DNA of 64,000 nt from the NCBI RefSeq assembly GCF_000243675.2, contig NZ_AHMM02000015.1, forward strand, positions 666,001 through 730,000, in the 5' to 3' direction. Every line of letters starts with the position of its first letter. The stretch's first letter is position 1. This DNA is from Leptospira inadai serovar Lyme str. 10 (GTDB lineage Bacteria; Spirochaetota; Leptospiria; Leptospirales; Leptospiraceae). The notes under the pieces are model-generated. The model did not search any database, was not told the origin of the DNA, and saw only the letters and a list, made by a program, of their open reading frames with translations. The position numbers were made by a program, and so were the translations under genes. Of the stretch, positions 1 to 9,398 are shown one piece after another.

Positions 1-705
1 GGCGTTACTGCGGAATTTTACTTCGTTATAATTGGAATAAACGTGAAGAATTTCCATTCGATGTTTTGAAACCATTCGCTGGAATTCCGTAAGAAAATAG
101 GCGCGCATTAAATGCTTATCTTTGATCTCTTTGGAATTCAGATTGTAAATGTAGTTCACTTCCACCACGGTGGCTTGGTCGGCGCGAACCAATCTAAAAC
201 CGCGATTTCTTTGAATGATCGTATTCCGCGCTTTAGTCTGGGAAACGGGCGCAATCGCCTTACGTTTTATCTTCCTCAACGGTTCCGCATTCCAAACTTC
301 CAGGACTGCTATACCGGCCGGTTTTAGATTCTGTTCTAGATGTTTAAGAGCCGCTTCGACTTCTTCATTACTTAACAGATAGTTAAACGAACCGAATAAA
401 CTTATAATTCCGTCCAATTGCTCGGCCGCTTTATACGTCTGCATGTTTCCCACTTCGAATCGACAATGTGAGTAGCGTTTTTTGGCAACTTCGATCATTC
501 GGGCGGAAGAATCGACGCCTTTAGGCCTGTATCCGAGGCCCTGGAAATGAGTTACGTGCTCACCTGTTCCGCAGCCAAGATCTAAAATATTTCGAATTCG
601 ATGCTTTCTGAAGAGACGATCTAGGAATTGAGTTTCAAGGTCGAATTTTCTGGTATTCTTTTCAATATCGAAGTAGTATTCCGCGAGTTCCGAGTATAGT
701 TTCAT
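1..705 (-). CDS. Class I SAM-dependent methyltransferase (3' end cut by window edge)
   Basis: The leftward frame opens at an ATG ending at 705 and stays open to base 1, so the C-terminus lies outside the window. The protein starts MKLYSELAEYY. It carries a clear SAM-binding motif I, ILDLGCGTGEH, about 45 residues in, followed by an acidic second strand (GVDSSARMIEVA). This layout is typical of small-molecule methyltransferases of the Methyltransf_11/25 type. The substrate cannot be told from the sequence. An alternative ATG ends at 716. Both starts crowd the divergent gene on the other strand, so the promoters must overlap coding sequence or lie between 705 and 773. The fold call is solid and the specificity is unknown. 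Confidence 0.85.
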   Translation of the reverse strand, partial: MKLYSELAEYYFDIEKNTRKFDLETQFLDRLFRKHRIRNILDLGCGTGEHVTHFQGLGYRPKGVDSSARMIEVAKKRYSHCRFEVGNMQTYKAAEQLDGIISLFGSFNYLLSNEEVEAALKHLEQNLKPAGIAVLEVWNAEPLRKIKRKAIAPVSQTKARNTIIQRNRGFRLVRADQATVVEVNYIYNLNSKEIKDKHLMRAYFLTEFQRMVSKHRMEILHVYSNYNEVKFRSNA

Positions 706-772
706 GGAAAAATCATTTGAGCTAGAAGGAAGTCCGCCCGTTACATATAGTAACGGAACGGAGTCCGTCAAA

Positions 773-1888
773 ATGCAATTTTTCGGGGATTTTTTTCTAT
801 TTCTTTCCACCTTTCTCGTTGCCGACGAAATTTCCTCGGTATTGATCGATGGGGAAGTCATCGCCCTCGCCGGGATTTCGCTTACCATGCTTACAGTATT
901 CGGATTTGTGGTTCGGAATAACGTTGAAAAACGGGAGGAAGCGAATGGGCAATCCAAGGCAAGGTCCCCACTAGAGGAAGATCCTGGAAAGGAATTGGAC
1001 GGAATTCCTTCTTTAGAAACGGACCGTTCAACGCCTGGCATTTCTACAGCATCCGAAAATAACGAAAGGGAAATGTTCAGGGAGGAAGACCGGCTGCCGG
1101 AGATTCTACAGGAAGATATAGACTCGACGCCGGTTTGTTTTCATTTTCCCGTGAAAGGCCAGGTCTATGAAGTATTGCAGGACTTTTTGCGCGCATTACC
1201 CGAGGGAGATCATTGGGAAGTTCATTTATACGCGCCGAATCGAAAATTAAGTCCTGCCGCGACGAAAGAAGGAAGCATGATCGTGTTCCAGAGCGGGTTC
1301 CCGGAGGAAGTCGCGGAGAATCGTAACGCCGTATTGTGGAAACTCGAGTGGGAGGGTTTGCGCATAGGGCAGGTGTTATACGTATCCCGATCGGAAATAA
1401 ATCTCAACGTTTCGACTATCACACCGTTGTTGGAATCGATTACCGAAAGGCTCGCTTTGGCGGCAAAGACCGAGGATTACGAAACGGGTTGGTTCTCTCA
1501 TTTATCCTTTTGTAATACTTTGGAAAAGGAAAGAGTCGTAGGAGATGAGCCGAAAATTCTTCTGTTTATAGAATTCCGGGGAGCGGAAGGACGGTTGCTT
1601 CCGGCATTGAAAAGTTTCGGAAATTGGTGGAAAGAGAAGTACGGGGAATCCGCATCCCTATTCCGAATTCGAAATCACCGGGTCGCCGCTTTTTTAACTT
1701 CCAAAGATTGGATGGCATTTCAAGAGGCTCTTCCGCTCGTAATGGAATTTCTGGGATCTTCGGATCTTTCTTTGAATGTGGGGGCCTCGGTCCGGATTCG
1801 ACTCGGTGACAAAGATTGGGAGTATAAAGCCAGAAAGGCCTTATACTCGTCCGTTACGGAAGGTTTAAATCGTTTAGTATGTCTTTAA
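773..1888 (+). CDS. Membrane-anchored protein with GAF-like region and degenerate GGDEF-like C-terminus
   Basis: The frame is open from an ATG at 704, but the ATG at 773 is preferred. It has GGAG at 760-763 and avoids overlap with the divergent methyltransferase. The N-terminus has two hydrophobic segments (from FFGDFFLFLSTFLV and ALAGISLTMLTVFGFVV), then an acidic linker of about 90 residues, then a soluble region of about 240 residues. The last 110 residues resemble the end of a GGDEF domain: a LLFIEFR strand, a RIRNHRVAAFL strand where RxGGDEF would be, and an ARKALYSSVTEGLNRLV helix matching ADxALYxAKxxGRNxV. The GGDEF signature itself is absent, so cyclase activity is unlikely. The assignment is an inference from pattern, not a firm family call. 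It overlaps the CheX-like gene by 10 nt, which implies coupled translation. Confidence 0.7.
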   Translation: MQFFGDFFLFLSTFLVADEISSVLIDGEVIALAGISLTMLTVFGFVVRNNVEKREEANGQSKARSPLEEDPGKELDGIPSLETDRSTPGISTASENNEREMFREEDRLPEILQEDIDSTPVCFHFPVKGQVYEVLQDFLRALPEGDHWEVHLYAPNRKLSPAATKEGSMIVFQSGFPEEVAENRNAVLWKLEWEGLRIGQVLYVSRSEINLNVSTITPLLESITERLALAAKTEDYETGWFSHLSFCNTLEKERVVGDEPKILLFIEFRGAEGRLLPALKSFGNWWKEKYGESASLFRIRNHRVAAFLTSKDWMAFQEALPLVMEFLGSSDLSLNVGASVRIRLGDKDWEYKARKALYSSVTEGLNRLVCL

Positions 1889-2391
1889 ATTTAGATCCCT
1901 TACTCGACGAAAAATTCATTCTTACGATCTCTCAGATCTTTCCGGAATTTCTGGACAAAAATTTGGGAGTTCATGCCGCAAGAGAGGCCTTTGGTCCTTC
2001 CAAGAACGAGGGATTCTGTTACGAAAATTGTACGTCCGTAGAATTCAAAGGAGAAGCGGAGGGTCGATTGTTCTTAGCGATGGACGGTTATACAAAATTA
2101 AAATTATTGCCTAAGATTGCCCGCTCGTTCCATATCGATCCGACGATTCGAAGTCATGCGGCGTCTATCATGCTTGAGTTTGCCAATCAGATCTGCGCCG
2201 AACTCATTTCGGAAATGAAATTAGGCAGATTTAAAATCGACATATTACCGCCGGAAAACCTGAATCATAAATTGGTCCCCGTCGATTTGGAGCATTATAG
2301 ACAATATATACTGATCTACTTTTTAAAAGATGAAAGTGCAAAACAATATCTTGGAAGAATCTATCTGATTCTTCTTATGAAAAAATATTAA
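1879..2391 (+). CDS. CheX-like protein (CheC/CheX/FliY phosphatase family)
   Basis: This is a 170-residue soluble protein. Its centre reads EGRLFLAMDGYTKLKLLPKIA and then MLEFANQICAELISEM. The E-x2-N arrangement in the second segment matches the phosphatase signature of CheX and CheC, which remove phosphate from CheY-P during chemotaxis. It overlaps the preceding membrane protein by 10 nt and is followed 11-38 nt later by a hydrolase, so the three are probably co-transcribed. CheX-like domains also occur in non-chemotactic signalling proteins. The catalytic Glu and Asn appear present, but the sequence is divergent and the CheY-type partner is not in the window. Confidence 0.7.
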   Translation: MSLNLDPLLDEKFILTISQIFPEFLDKNLGVHAAREAFGPSKNEGFCYENCTSVEFKGEAEGRLFLAMDGYTKLKLLPKIARSFHIDPTIRSHAASIMLEFANQICAELISEMKLGRFKIDILPPENLNHKLVPVDLEHYRQYILIYFLKDESAKQYLGRIYLILLMKKY

Positions 2392-2429
2392 TTTAAAAGT
2401 CTTTGGACGGTTTCTTTCACTTTTCAACT

Positions 2430-3461
2430 ATGATAGAAAAATATTATTTAGTCGGCTTGCCTTTCCTGATTCGATATGCAGGTTTCGGTTTTTCTTCCGC
2501 TCCATCAACGCAAGAACGAAATCTTGTACTCGATTCGGGATTAGAGATAAGAACGAAACTCTTTCCGGGAAAAAGAAACGCTCCCGCCGTTTACATCCAG
2601 CACGGAATGAGTGCAAGAGGAATCGAGGACCCTCGAATTTTGGAACTAGCGAGGCATCTGCATGGTACCGGATTTACCGTCTACTTGCCGGAATTACCCG
2701 AAATCAAAGACTTAAAAATTTCGTCCGAGACTGTCCCTAAAATCCGTTCTACATTTCGAGCCATTTACGAGCTGGAAGGCAGACCGGTTTCTTATTTATC
2801 GGCAAGCTTTTCTGCCGGCATGGGTATGGTCGCTCTTTCGAACGAGGAGGAACAACTCAAGTTATCGTCCACTTTGTTGGTCGGGACTTATTCCGATTTT
2901 AGCAAAACACTTCCGTTCGTAATCGCCAATTTTGACCGAGACCCTTATGCGGTGTACGTCATGTTATATAATTATATTAAGAAGATACGGAATCATTTTC
3001 ACCGGTTGGAAGAATTCTTTTTGGAATCCGCCTTGGATTCCGGACTCCAACGACAGGCAGACGCGGCAGTCGGATTTAGATTGTATCCGGCCCTAAGCCC
3101 CGAGGAGCGCGAATTTGTGGATGAAATTAGATCGGTACCCTCATTCAGGGAGAGAGTGTCGGCCGAAATTTTGAATTCCCTTCCCTCCGGCTTCATTGAA
3201 GAGAATTCCCCTGCCAATTTTACTTCTTCTTGGAGAAAACCCATTGCGTTATTGCACGGATTTGACGACCCTGTGATTTCTCCGAACGAATCCGAAGATT
3301 TATTCCTAGATCTCCGAAATCGATTAAAAGATCCCCCGGTCTTTGTAAAGTCGCGTCTATTGACTCACGGCGATCATTTACCCTTTTATACGCAATTTCC
3401 GGAAATTCCGTCCATGGCTAAAATATGGGGATTCTTTATAAAAAACGCTTTTGAACTTTAA
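2430..3461 (+). CDS. Alpha/beta hydrolase fold protein
   Basis: The protein has about 343 residues from the ATG at 2430. A TTG at 2403 would add nine residues, and neither start has a convincing ribosome-binding site. The features are those of an alpha/beta hydrolase: an oxyanion region YIQHGMSARG, a nucleophile elbow YLSASFSAGMG with S-x-S-x-G in place of the usual G-x-S-x-G, a late acidic segment GFDDPVISPNES, and a C-terminal catalytic His in LTHGDHLPF. The family resembles membrane-associated esterases and lipases annotated as hypothetical hydrolases. The substrate is unknown. It is probably the last gene of the run that starts at 773, because a 263-bp gap with no gene follows. Confidence 0.75.
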   Translation: MIEKYYLVGLPFLIRYAGFGFSSAPSTQERNLVLDSGLEIRTKLFPGKRNAPAVYIQHGMSARGIEDPRILELARHLHGTGFTVYLPELPEIKDLKISSETVPKIRSTFRAIYELEGRPVSYLSASFSAGMGMVALSNEEEQLKLSSTLLVGTYSDFSKTLPFVIANFDRDPYAVYVMLYNYIKKIRNHFHRLEEFFLESALDSGLQRQADAAVGFRLYPALSPEEREFVDEIRSVPSFRERVSAEILNSLPSGFIEENSPANFTSSWRKPIALLHGFDDPVISPNESEDLFLDLRNRLKDPPVFVKSRLLTHGDHLPFYTQFPEIPSMAKIWGFFIKNAFEL

Positions 3462-3724
3462 AAGCGGGTGTTATTTTTCTCGAGATTTATCCGTCCACAT
3501 ATAAAGGTACTTTCGTGTCAAAATACCTCGAGTTGGAACCTTTCTTAGTCGACGATAAGAAGGAAAAGGCAAGGGATTTACATGTAAACTTTTGTCTCCG
3601 ATGGGAACGCGAAAAAAGAGAAAACTGAGAATCGGGCACGAACGTTGTCAGAAAATTGTTAACCGTTGCTAAATTATAAAAAAGGCCGCAACGAGTAAGA
3701 AGGTTCGATTGTTAGTAAGGTAGA

Positions 3725-5215
3725 ATGATTGTGAGTACTGAACAAACCTCGGGATTGCCGGAACAAGATACAAGCTGGGAAAGCGTATTTACTTTGAAAG
3801 TAGCTAACGACGCTCTATCAGCCGAACTTACGATTCGGCCTGGGATGATAAAAGGGCGTTCCTTATCTACGGGAGTTATTCTGGAATTTTTGCATGATCG
3901 AGAAATATCTCAAGAACGAGTTTTAAGCGATCAAATTTATCAAACACTAAAGAACTTAGCCGATGCAACGTCGAAAATGAATTTTTCGCCGGTGACCTTT
4001 CCCGTAGCAGCGGGTCTTTCTCCGACGAAAGGAGAGGACGGATGGTTGAAATTTTACCATCCCCAGGCTCAAAGAGTCAAAATCGGAGAGGATGGGAAAG
4101 CCGATTTTCGGAATATCGATCGATACATATACGTAAAAGAAGGCGAGAAACTTGCATCCCTCTTTGAGGGCATTCCCGGCAAGGCCGGAATCGACGTATT
4201 CGGAAAACCGATAGCTCCCCCTCCGATCAAGAGACCGAAATTGACCGTCGGAAAGAACGTGCAGGAAAGGCAGACGATAGTGGACGGAAAACCGTTACGC
4301 GATTACCACGCGACCACCAACGGAGCCGTTTTTTCCACCGACAGTTCGGTTACCGTTTCCCAGGAATTGCAGATCGATTCCAATGTAGGGATAGGAACCG
4401 GAAACGTTAATTATGACGGAAACGTATTAGTCAAAGGTGATATAGAATCGGGAGCTTCCGTTGTGACAAACGGAAGTTTGATCGTTAAGGGAAATATCGA
4501 ATCTTCCGATCTGACCGTCGCCAGGGATTTGGAAGCGAGCGGCGGAATTAAAGGCGATGGCAAGAACGTAATAAAAGTCGGCGGCCATTTAAACGCTAAA
4601 TTCATTGAAAACGCCGAGATAGAAGTCGACGGAGACGTAGTGATCGAAGGATTTATTTTGAATTCCAAAATCCATTGCCTCGGAACGATCGCATTGAACG
4701 GTTCTAACGCGAACCTAGTTTCTTCGTCCGTAACGGTGTTTACCGGTTTAGTCTGCAGCAATTTGGGTTCTCAAGCGGAATTGGATACCGTCGTTGAATT
4801 AGGATTTCATTTTCGAAACGATCGCGCGTTTGAGGAATTGACTAAGCGTTTGCATTCCGCCGAAAAAGAGATGGAGAAGGTTCTTCCTAAAATCCAACAA
4901 ATTAAGCAGCTAGTCCAACGGTCCCGCGGTCAAATTCCGGAAGATAAGAAGGAAGGTTACCGTAAGATTTTCGAAGAATATAACGAAAAAAATCGATTTA
5001 TAGAAGCTTTGAAGCAAAAGATCGAGGTTCTCAGAACGGCTCGCTTCCATCCAGGGGAGGTACAACTGGTCGTCCGGAAGGGAGCCTATAAAGGGGCGAT
5101 TATCAAATATAGAAGGCAAATCGAGAAGATCGACAAATTTCAGTCCGCCTTCATGATGCGTTTTCATCCGGGGCAGGATAAAGCGGCGATGGTCGCTGTC
5201 AAAGCTCAAAAATAA
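3725..5215 (+). CDS. FapA (DUF342) family protein
   Basis: This 496-residue protein has the FapA/DUF342 layout. The N-terminal domain includes the FEGIPGKAGIDVFGKPI segment typical of the family. A run of short beta repeats rich in V-x-G-D-V/I (residues about 225-340, for example VLVKGDIESGASV and LIVKGNIESSDL) looks like a polymer-forming right-handed beta helix. A coiled-coil region follows at about 365-455. FapA-type proteins are linked to cell-surface polarity and flagellar assembly in some bacteria, but the molecular role is poorly defined. It stands alone, with a 263-bp upstream gap (3462-3724) holding its promoter. It converges with mtnA, 30 nt away. Confidence 0.88.
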   Translation: MIVSTEQTSGLPEQDTSWESVFTLKVANDALSAELTIRPGMIKGRSLSTGVILEFLHDREISQERVLSDQIYQTLKNLADATSKMNFSPVTFPVAAGLSPTKGEDGWLKFYHPQAQRVKIGEDGKADFRNIDRYIYVKEGEKLASLFEGIPGKAGIDVFGKPIAPPPIKRPKLTVGKNVQERQTIVDGKPLRDYHATTNGAVFSTDSSVTVSQELQIDSNVGIGTGNVNYDGNVLVKGDIESGASVVTNGSLIVKGNIESSDLTVARDLEASGGIKGDGKNVIKVGGHLNAKFIENAEIEVDGDVVIEGFILNSKIHCLGTIALNGSNANLVSSSVTVFTGLVCSNLGSQAELDTVVELGFHFRNDRAFEELTKRLHSAEKEMEKVLPKIQQIKQLVQRSRGQIPEDKKEGYRKIFEEYNEKNRFIEALKQKIEVLRTARFHPGEVQLVVRKGAYKGAIIKYRRQIEKIDKFQSAFMMRFHPGQDKAAMVAVKAQK

Positions 5216-5245
5216 GAAAACATCGATCGAGAGATATTCGATTCG

Positions 5246-6325
5246 CTAACCGAATATCTCTCGGATCTCGGACGGTTTTACGATTCCTCGTTCGGTAATA
5301 AATGCGGTGATCAACTCCGCAGGAGTTACATCAAACGAAGGATTTAAGGCTTTGACCGCCTTCGGGGCGATAATGCCTTCCCCTAAAATCGGAGAACCGT
5401 CTTCTTTTTTTAAGAAATTCAATCTTGTGACTTCTTCGGGATTTCGCATTTCTATCGGAATATCCTTACCGGAAGCTATTCGGAAATCGAAACTTTTTTC
5501 CGTGGCAGCGATGTAGAAAGGGACGCCATGCGCTTTTGCGACGATGGCTAAAGGATACGTTCCGATCTTGTTGGCGGAGTCTCCATTGGCTGCGACTCGA
5601 TCGACACCCACAACCACGGCATCGATTTTTTGAGTCGCCATCAACCAACCCGCCATGCTATCCGTGATCAGATAAGAGTCGATTCCTTCCTCTAGCAGTT
5701 CCCAAGCGGTTAACCTGGCGCCTTGGAGATAGGGCCGAGTTTCATCCGCATAAACCGTTAGATCGTATCCTTTTTCATGGAGAGAGCGGATTACACCCAA
5801 AGCTGTGCCGTGACCCGCGGTTGCGAGGGCGCCGGTGTTGCAGTGGGTCAAAATTTTTATTTTTTCCGATTTATTTGGAAATAGCGCCAATCCATTATTC
5901 GATAAGGCTATATTATTTCGAATATCGTCTTCGTAGACTCCGATCGCAAATTTCTCGGCGATATTTTGGATTTCGTTTAAGCTTAAAGATTCGAATTTTT
6001 CTTTTGGAAGTAGTTTTCTAAATTCGTCCAGAGCGGTCCGCAGGTTGACCGCCGTGGGTCTCGATTCCAAGATACGAGATAGAATTAGCTCCAGCGATTC
6101 ATAAGACGGCTTGGTATCGAATTTTTTTAATTCTAAGACAACGCCGAATAATCCCGTTATCGCGATTGCGGGTGCTCCCCTAACAATCATTTCGCGGATG
6201 GCTAGGATCGTATCGTCCGCAGTCGACGCCAAGAACCACTCTTTTTTGCCGGGTATCAAGCGCTGGTCTAAAAGACGTAAAATTCGGCCTTCCCAGAAGA
6301 TAGGACGTAAATTTTGCTTTTCCAA
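5246..6325 (-). CDS. mtnA: S-methyl-5-thioribose-1-phosphate isomerase
   Basis: The 359-residue protein matches MtnA of the methionine salvage pathway, which converts methylthioribose-1-phosphate to methylthioribulose-1-phosphate. Diagnostic segments are IREMIVRGAPAIAITG, LTHCNTGALATAGHGTALG with the catalytic Cys, VYADETRPYLQGARLTAWEL, and VVVGVDRVAANGDSANKIGT with the catalytic Asp. Length and motif order are normal for the family. The start is TTG (6323-6325). A strong GGAGG lies about 30 nt further upstream, too far to serve this codon, so the start is uncertain. It is transcribed away from the rhomboid gene. No other salvage gene is visible nearby. Confidence 0.95.
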   Translation of the reverse strand: MEKQNLRPIFWEGRILRLLDQRLIPGKKEWFLASTADDTILAIREMIVRGAPAIAITGLFGVVLELKKFDTKPSYESLELILSRILESRPTAVNLRTALDEFRKLLPKEKFESLSLNEIQNIAEKFAIGVYEDDIRNNIALSNNGLALFPNKSEKIKILTHCNTGALATAGHGTALGVIRSLHEKGYDLTVYADETRPYLQGARLTAWELLEEGIDSYLITDSMAGWLMATQKIDAVVVGVDRVAANGDSANKIGTYPLAIVAKAHGVPFYIAATEKSFDFRIASGKDIPIEMRNPEEVTRLNFLKKEDGSPILGEGIIAPKAVKALNPSFDVTPAELITAFITERGIVKPSEIREIFG

Positions 6326-6423
6326 ACTTTTTTTGGCCCGATTTACTAAAGCGAGCCCTCCTTTCCTACGATTATAACTATGTGATTGAAATCATCCACC
6401 TACTCCCAGGGGATGAGGACGAA

Positions 6424-6446
6424 CCGGGGCTATAAAAGGGCCCCGG
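6424..6446. promoter_or_regulatory. GC-rich hairpin between mtnA and the rhomboid gene
   Basis: CCGGGGC at 6424-6430 pairs perfectly with GCCCCGG at 6440-6446 across a nine-base loop. It lies in the 166-bp divergent gap, 45 nt upstream of the rhomboid start and about 100 nt upstream of mtnA. There is no strong T-tract on either side, so it is not a standard terminator. It could be a 5'-UTR structure or an operator; its function is unknown. Confidence 0.35.
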
Positions 6447-6491
6447 CTTTGCCTACTTGACTCCACTACCAGTTCCCTTAAACCTTACATA

Positions 6492-7502
6492 ATGGCAAAG
6501 AGAAATTACGGCTCTAGTCTGAAGCTGTTCGGATTTTCCGTATTCCATCCCCTGAACATCCTGTTATTTACGAACTTCGCCGTATGGGGACTTCTCATGC
6601 TAGAAGGTGGTGGGGGAATTCTAACTTACTATTTCGGCCTAAATCCAAGTCTCGTCGTTGAGAAGGGGATGGTTTGGCAGATCTTCACTTACGGCTTTCT
6701 TCATGTGGTAGGCGAAGGATTATTCATGCCTTTTTTACATATCGGTATGAATATGTTCGGCTTGTATACGCTCGGATTTTGGATTTGTCGGTATATGAAC
6801 GAGTGGAAATTTTTTGCGATATACCTTTTATCCCAACTCGGCGGCGGAATTTTCGTGGTCGTCTTTGCCTTTGTCGGGTTAAAGACAGGTTTGGTACCTG
6901 AATATTCTTCTTGGGATAGCTATCATACTTCTACAATCGGTGCTAGTGGAGGGGTATTTGGAATTCTGGCAATATTTGGGATTCTTTTTCCGGAAGCGAG
7001 ATTTGCTTTCCCTCCGGTAAGAGCAAAATATGCTCCTTGGGTTCTGATTGGTGTGGGCTTTGCCTATGACCTTTTTACGTTACTTCAGTATTATCGGAGC
7101 GAAGATCATCAGACTTCTTTTTTTGGAATGATGAGCAATTCAGGACATCTTGGCGGTGCCGTGTTCGGTTTACTTGCGCTAAAATTTTTTTCGCAATGGG
7201 GTAAGCCCGTGAAGTCTCCCGTCTTCCTTAAAAGGATTCGGAAAGAAGCGAGTCCAAATGCTTCGATTCCGATGGAAGATTTTTTCCAGGTTCAAATTCG
7301 TAAAAACACCAATTTACTAAGTAAGTTGCATTCGATTTCGTCCGTCGAAGAGAGGGAGAAAGTTCTCGAACCGATGCAGGCAATGAATGCGAATCTTTGT
7401 CCACCTTCCTCGTACGACTCCGAAGATCCGTTTTGCCTACGTTGCGAGTGGTTGCAGAATTGCGAGTTGCGGAGACTGAGAAAGAAGGGTCCTCTCGTCT
7501 AA
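6492..7502 (+). CDS. Rhomboid family intramembrane serine protease with C-terminal Cys-rich tail
   Basis: The 336-residue protein has about six transmembrane helices and the rhomboid signatures: HIGMNMFG with His83 and Asn87 in the second conserved helix, STIGASGGVFG with the nucleophile Ser152, and SGHLGGAVFG with the catalytic His219. Rhomboids cleave transmembrane substrates within the bilayer. The last 110 residues are soluble and end with four cysteines in the pattern C-x11-C-x2-C-x5-C (from NLCPPSS to WLQNCELRR), which resembles a metal or Fe-S site and is not part of the core fold. The gene is a single transcription unit followed by a 163-bp gap. The substrate is unknown. Confidence 0.9.
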   Translation: MAKRNYGSSLKLFGFSVFHPLNILLFTNFAVWGLLMLEGGGGILTYYFGLNPSLVVEKGMVWQIFTYGFLHVVGEGLFMPFLHIGMNMFGLYTLGFWICRYMNEWKFFAIYLLSQLGGGIFVVVFAFVGLKTGLVPEYSSWDSYHTSTIGASGGVFGILAIFGILFPEARFAFPPVRAKYAPWVLIGVGFAYDLFTLLQYYRSEDHQTSFFGMMSNSGHLGGAVFGLLALKFFSQWGKPVKSPVFLKRIRKEASPNASIPMEDFFQVQIRKNTNLLSKLHSISSVEEREKVLEPMQAMNANLCPPSSYDSEDPFCLRCEWLQNCELRRLRKKGPLV

Positions 7503-7665
7503 GGGGATAGGGAAAAAAATCTTTAGTTCGTGAAGTCGGCTAAGATTATGATGAAATTCCATTTTCAAAACGGGACGGAAACTACTGGACATAAATTTCC
7601 AAAGTTTGTATGCTAGTTATCAGCTGAGTCCTCGATACCATTAACCTTAAGGGATCCGAATAAAG

Positions 7666-8103
7666 TTGGCGGGAAAAAAGAAAACCATCCTTAGCGAAGT
7701 TTTGAAACGAGAGAAATTTCAAAAACTCGAAAAAAAAGATAAGGATAAGTCGCCGAAGAGCGTGATTGTCGTTAGACCTGACCCGTCTCCGAAAAAGGAG
7801 GATGGCCCCGGTCGTAAGATATATAAAGCCATAGATGAGTCGATGGGGGATCTTCGCTTCTATTTTTTGGAAGGCGAGTATCGAGAAAAGATAGCCGGAC
7901 TCTTTAATTCTCACGAAAGCCAATTTGATCGTCTAGGAATTACTCCTCGTCGATTTCTGGACTTTGCAAGGGAATCTTTTGATCGATTCAAGCAGCTTCA
8001 AAAGAAAATGCCTTTGGAGCCGATGAGTAAGAAAGCCTGGGACTATATGGATCGTAGCCTAAATGAGCTCATAGGCAAGCTAAACGAGAAGTTTAGCAAA
8101 TAG
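7666..8103 (+). CDS. Conserved hypothetical protein, charged, small
   Basis: The frame begins at a TTG (7666) with AAGGGAT about 11 nt upstream. No ATG lies near the N-terminus. The 145-residue product has a Lys-rich disordered N-terminus (about 55 residues with repeated KK/KDK runs) and then an alpha-helical segment with no transmembrane or secretion signal. It is not recognised. Its stop codon is directly abutted by an interspersed repeat element starting at 8104. Codon use is like its neighbours, so it looks like a genuine gene. Confidence 0.65.
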   Translation: MAGKKKTILSEVLKREKFQKLEKKDKDKSPKSVIVVRPDPSPKKEDGPGRKIYKAIDESMGDLRFYFLEGEYREKIAGLFNSHESQFDRLGITPRRFLDFARESFDRFKQLQKKMPLEPMSKKAWDYMDRSLNELIGKLNEKFSK

Positions 8104-8301
8104 CAGAGGACAGAACATTGATAAGCAGGGTTTCCAAGCTATAAGGAAAGATTCCTGTGTTACAAGGGGATTTTTCCCCGTCTTCTATTACCTTTCCAAC
8201 ATCTAGCAGCTTCTGTCTAGCGTGAGCGAAGCGAACGCGTCTGTCTTCTGACCTCGGTCCTCTGAAAGCGAACGCGTCTGTCCTCAGTCCTCTGTCTTCC
8301 G
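8104..8301. repeat. Interspersed stop-codon-linked element, copy A
   Basis: This is a full-length copy of the family found also at 19902, 34179, 45233, 45370, 58591 and 58789. It opens with GAGGACAGAACATTG. It then has the shared core (TTCCTGTGTTACA, then CTTTTCCAAC or similar) and a segment TCTAGCGTGAGCGAAGCG. It closes with pyrimidine-rich TCCTCAGTCCTCTGTCTTC, the reverse complement of the purine-rich end seen in other copies. It fills the gap between two convergent genes, touching one stop codon and lying 6 nt from the other, so it could terminate transcription from both sides. Confidence 0.85.
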
Positions 8302-8307
8302 CTTATC

Positions 8308-9297
<990 letters not shown>

Positions 9298-9398
9298 AGA
9301 AATACCTTTGTTTCCGTTTTTAAAGCCGATTGCGGCCGTTCTTGGAACAGGGTTTTCGGAGGTGGTCCATCCGGCAACGGATTTTTGGAGGCCTGGCT

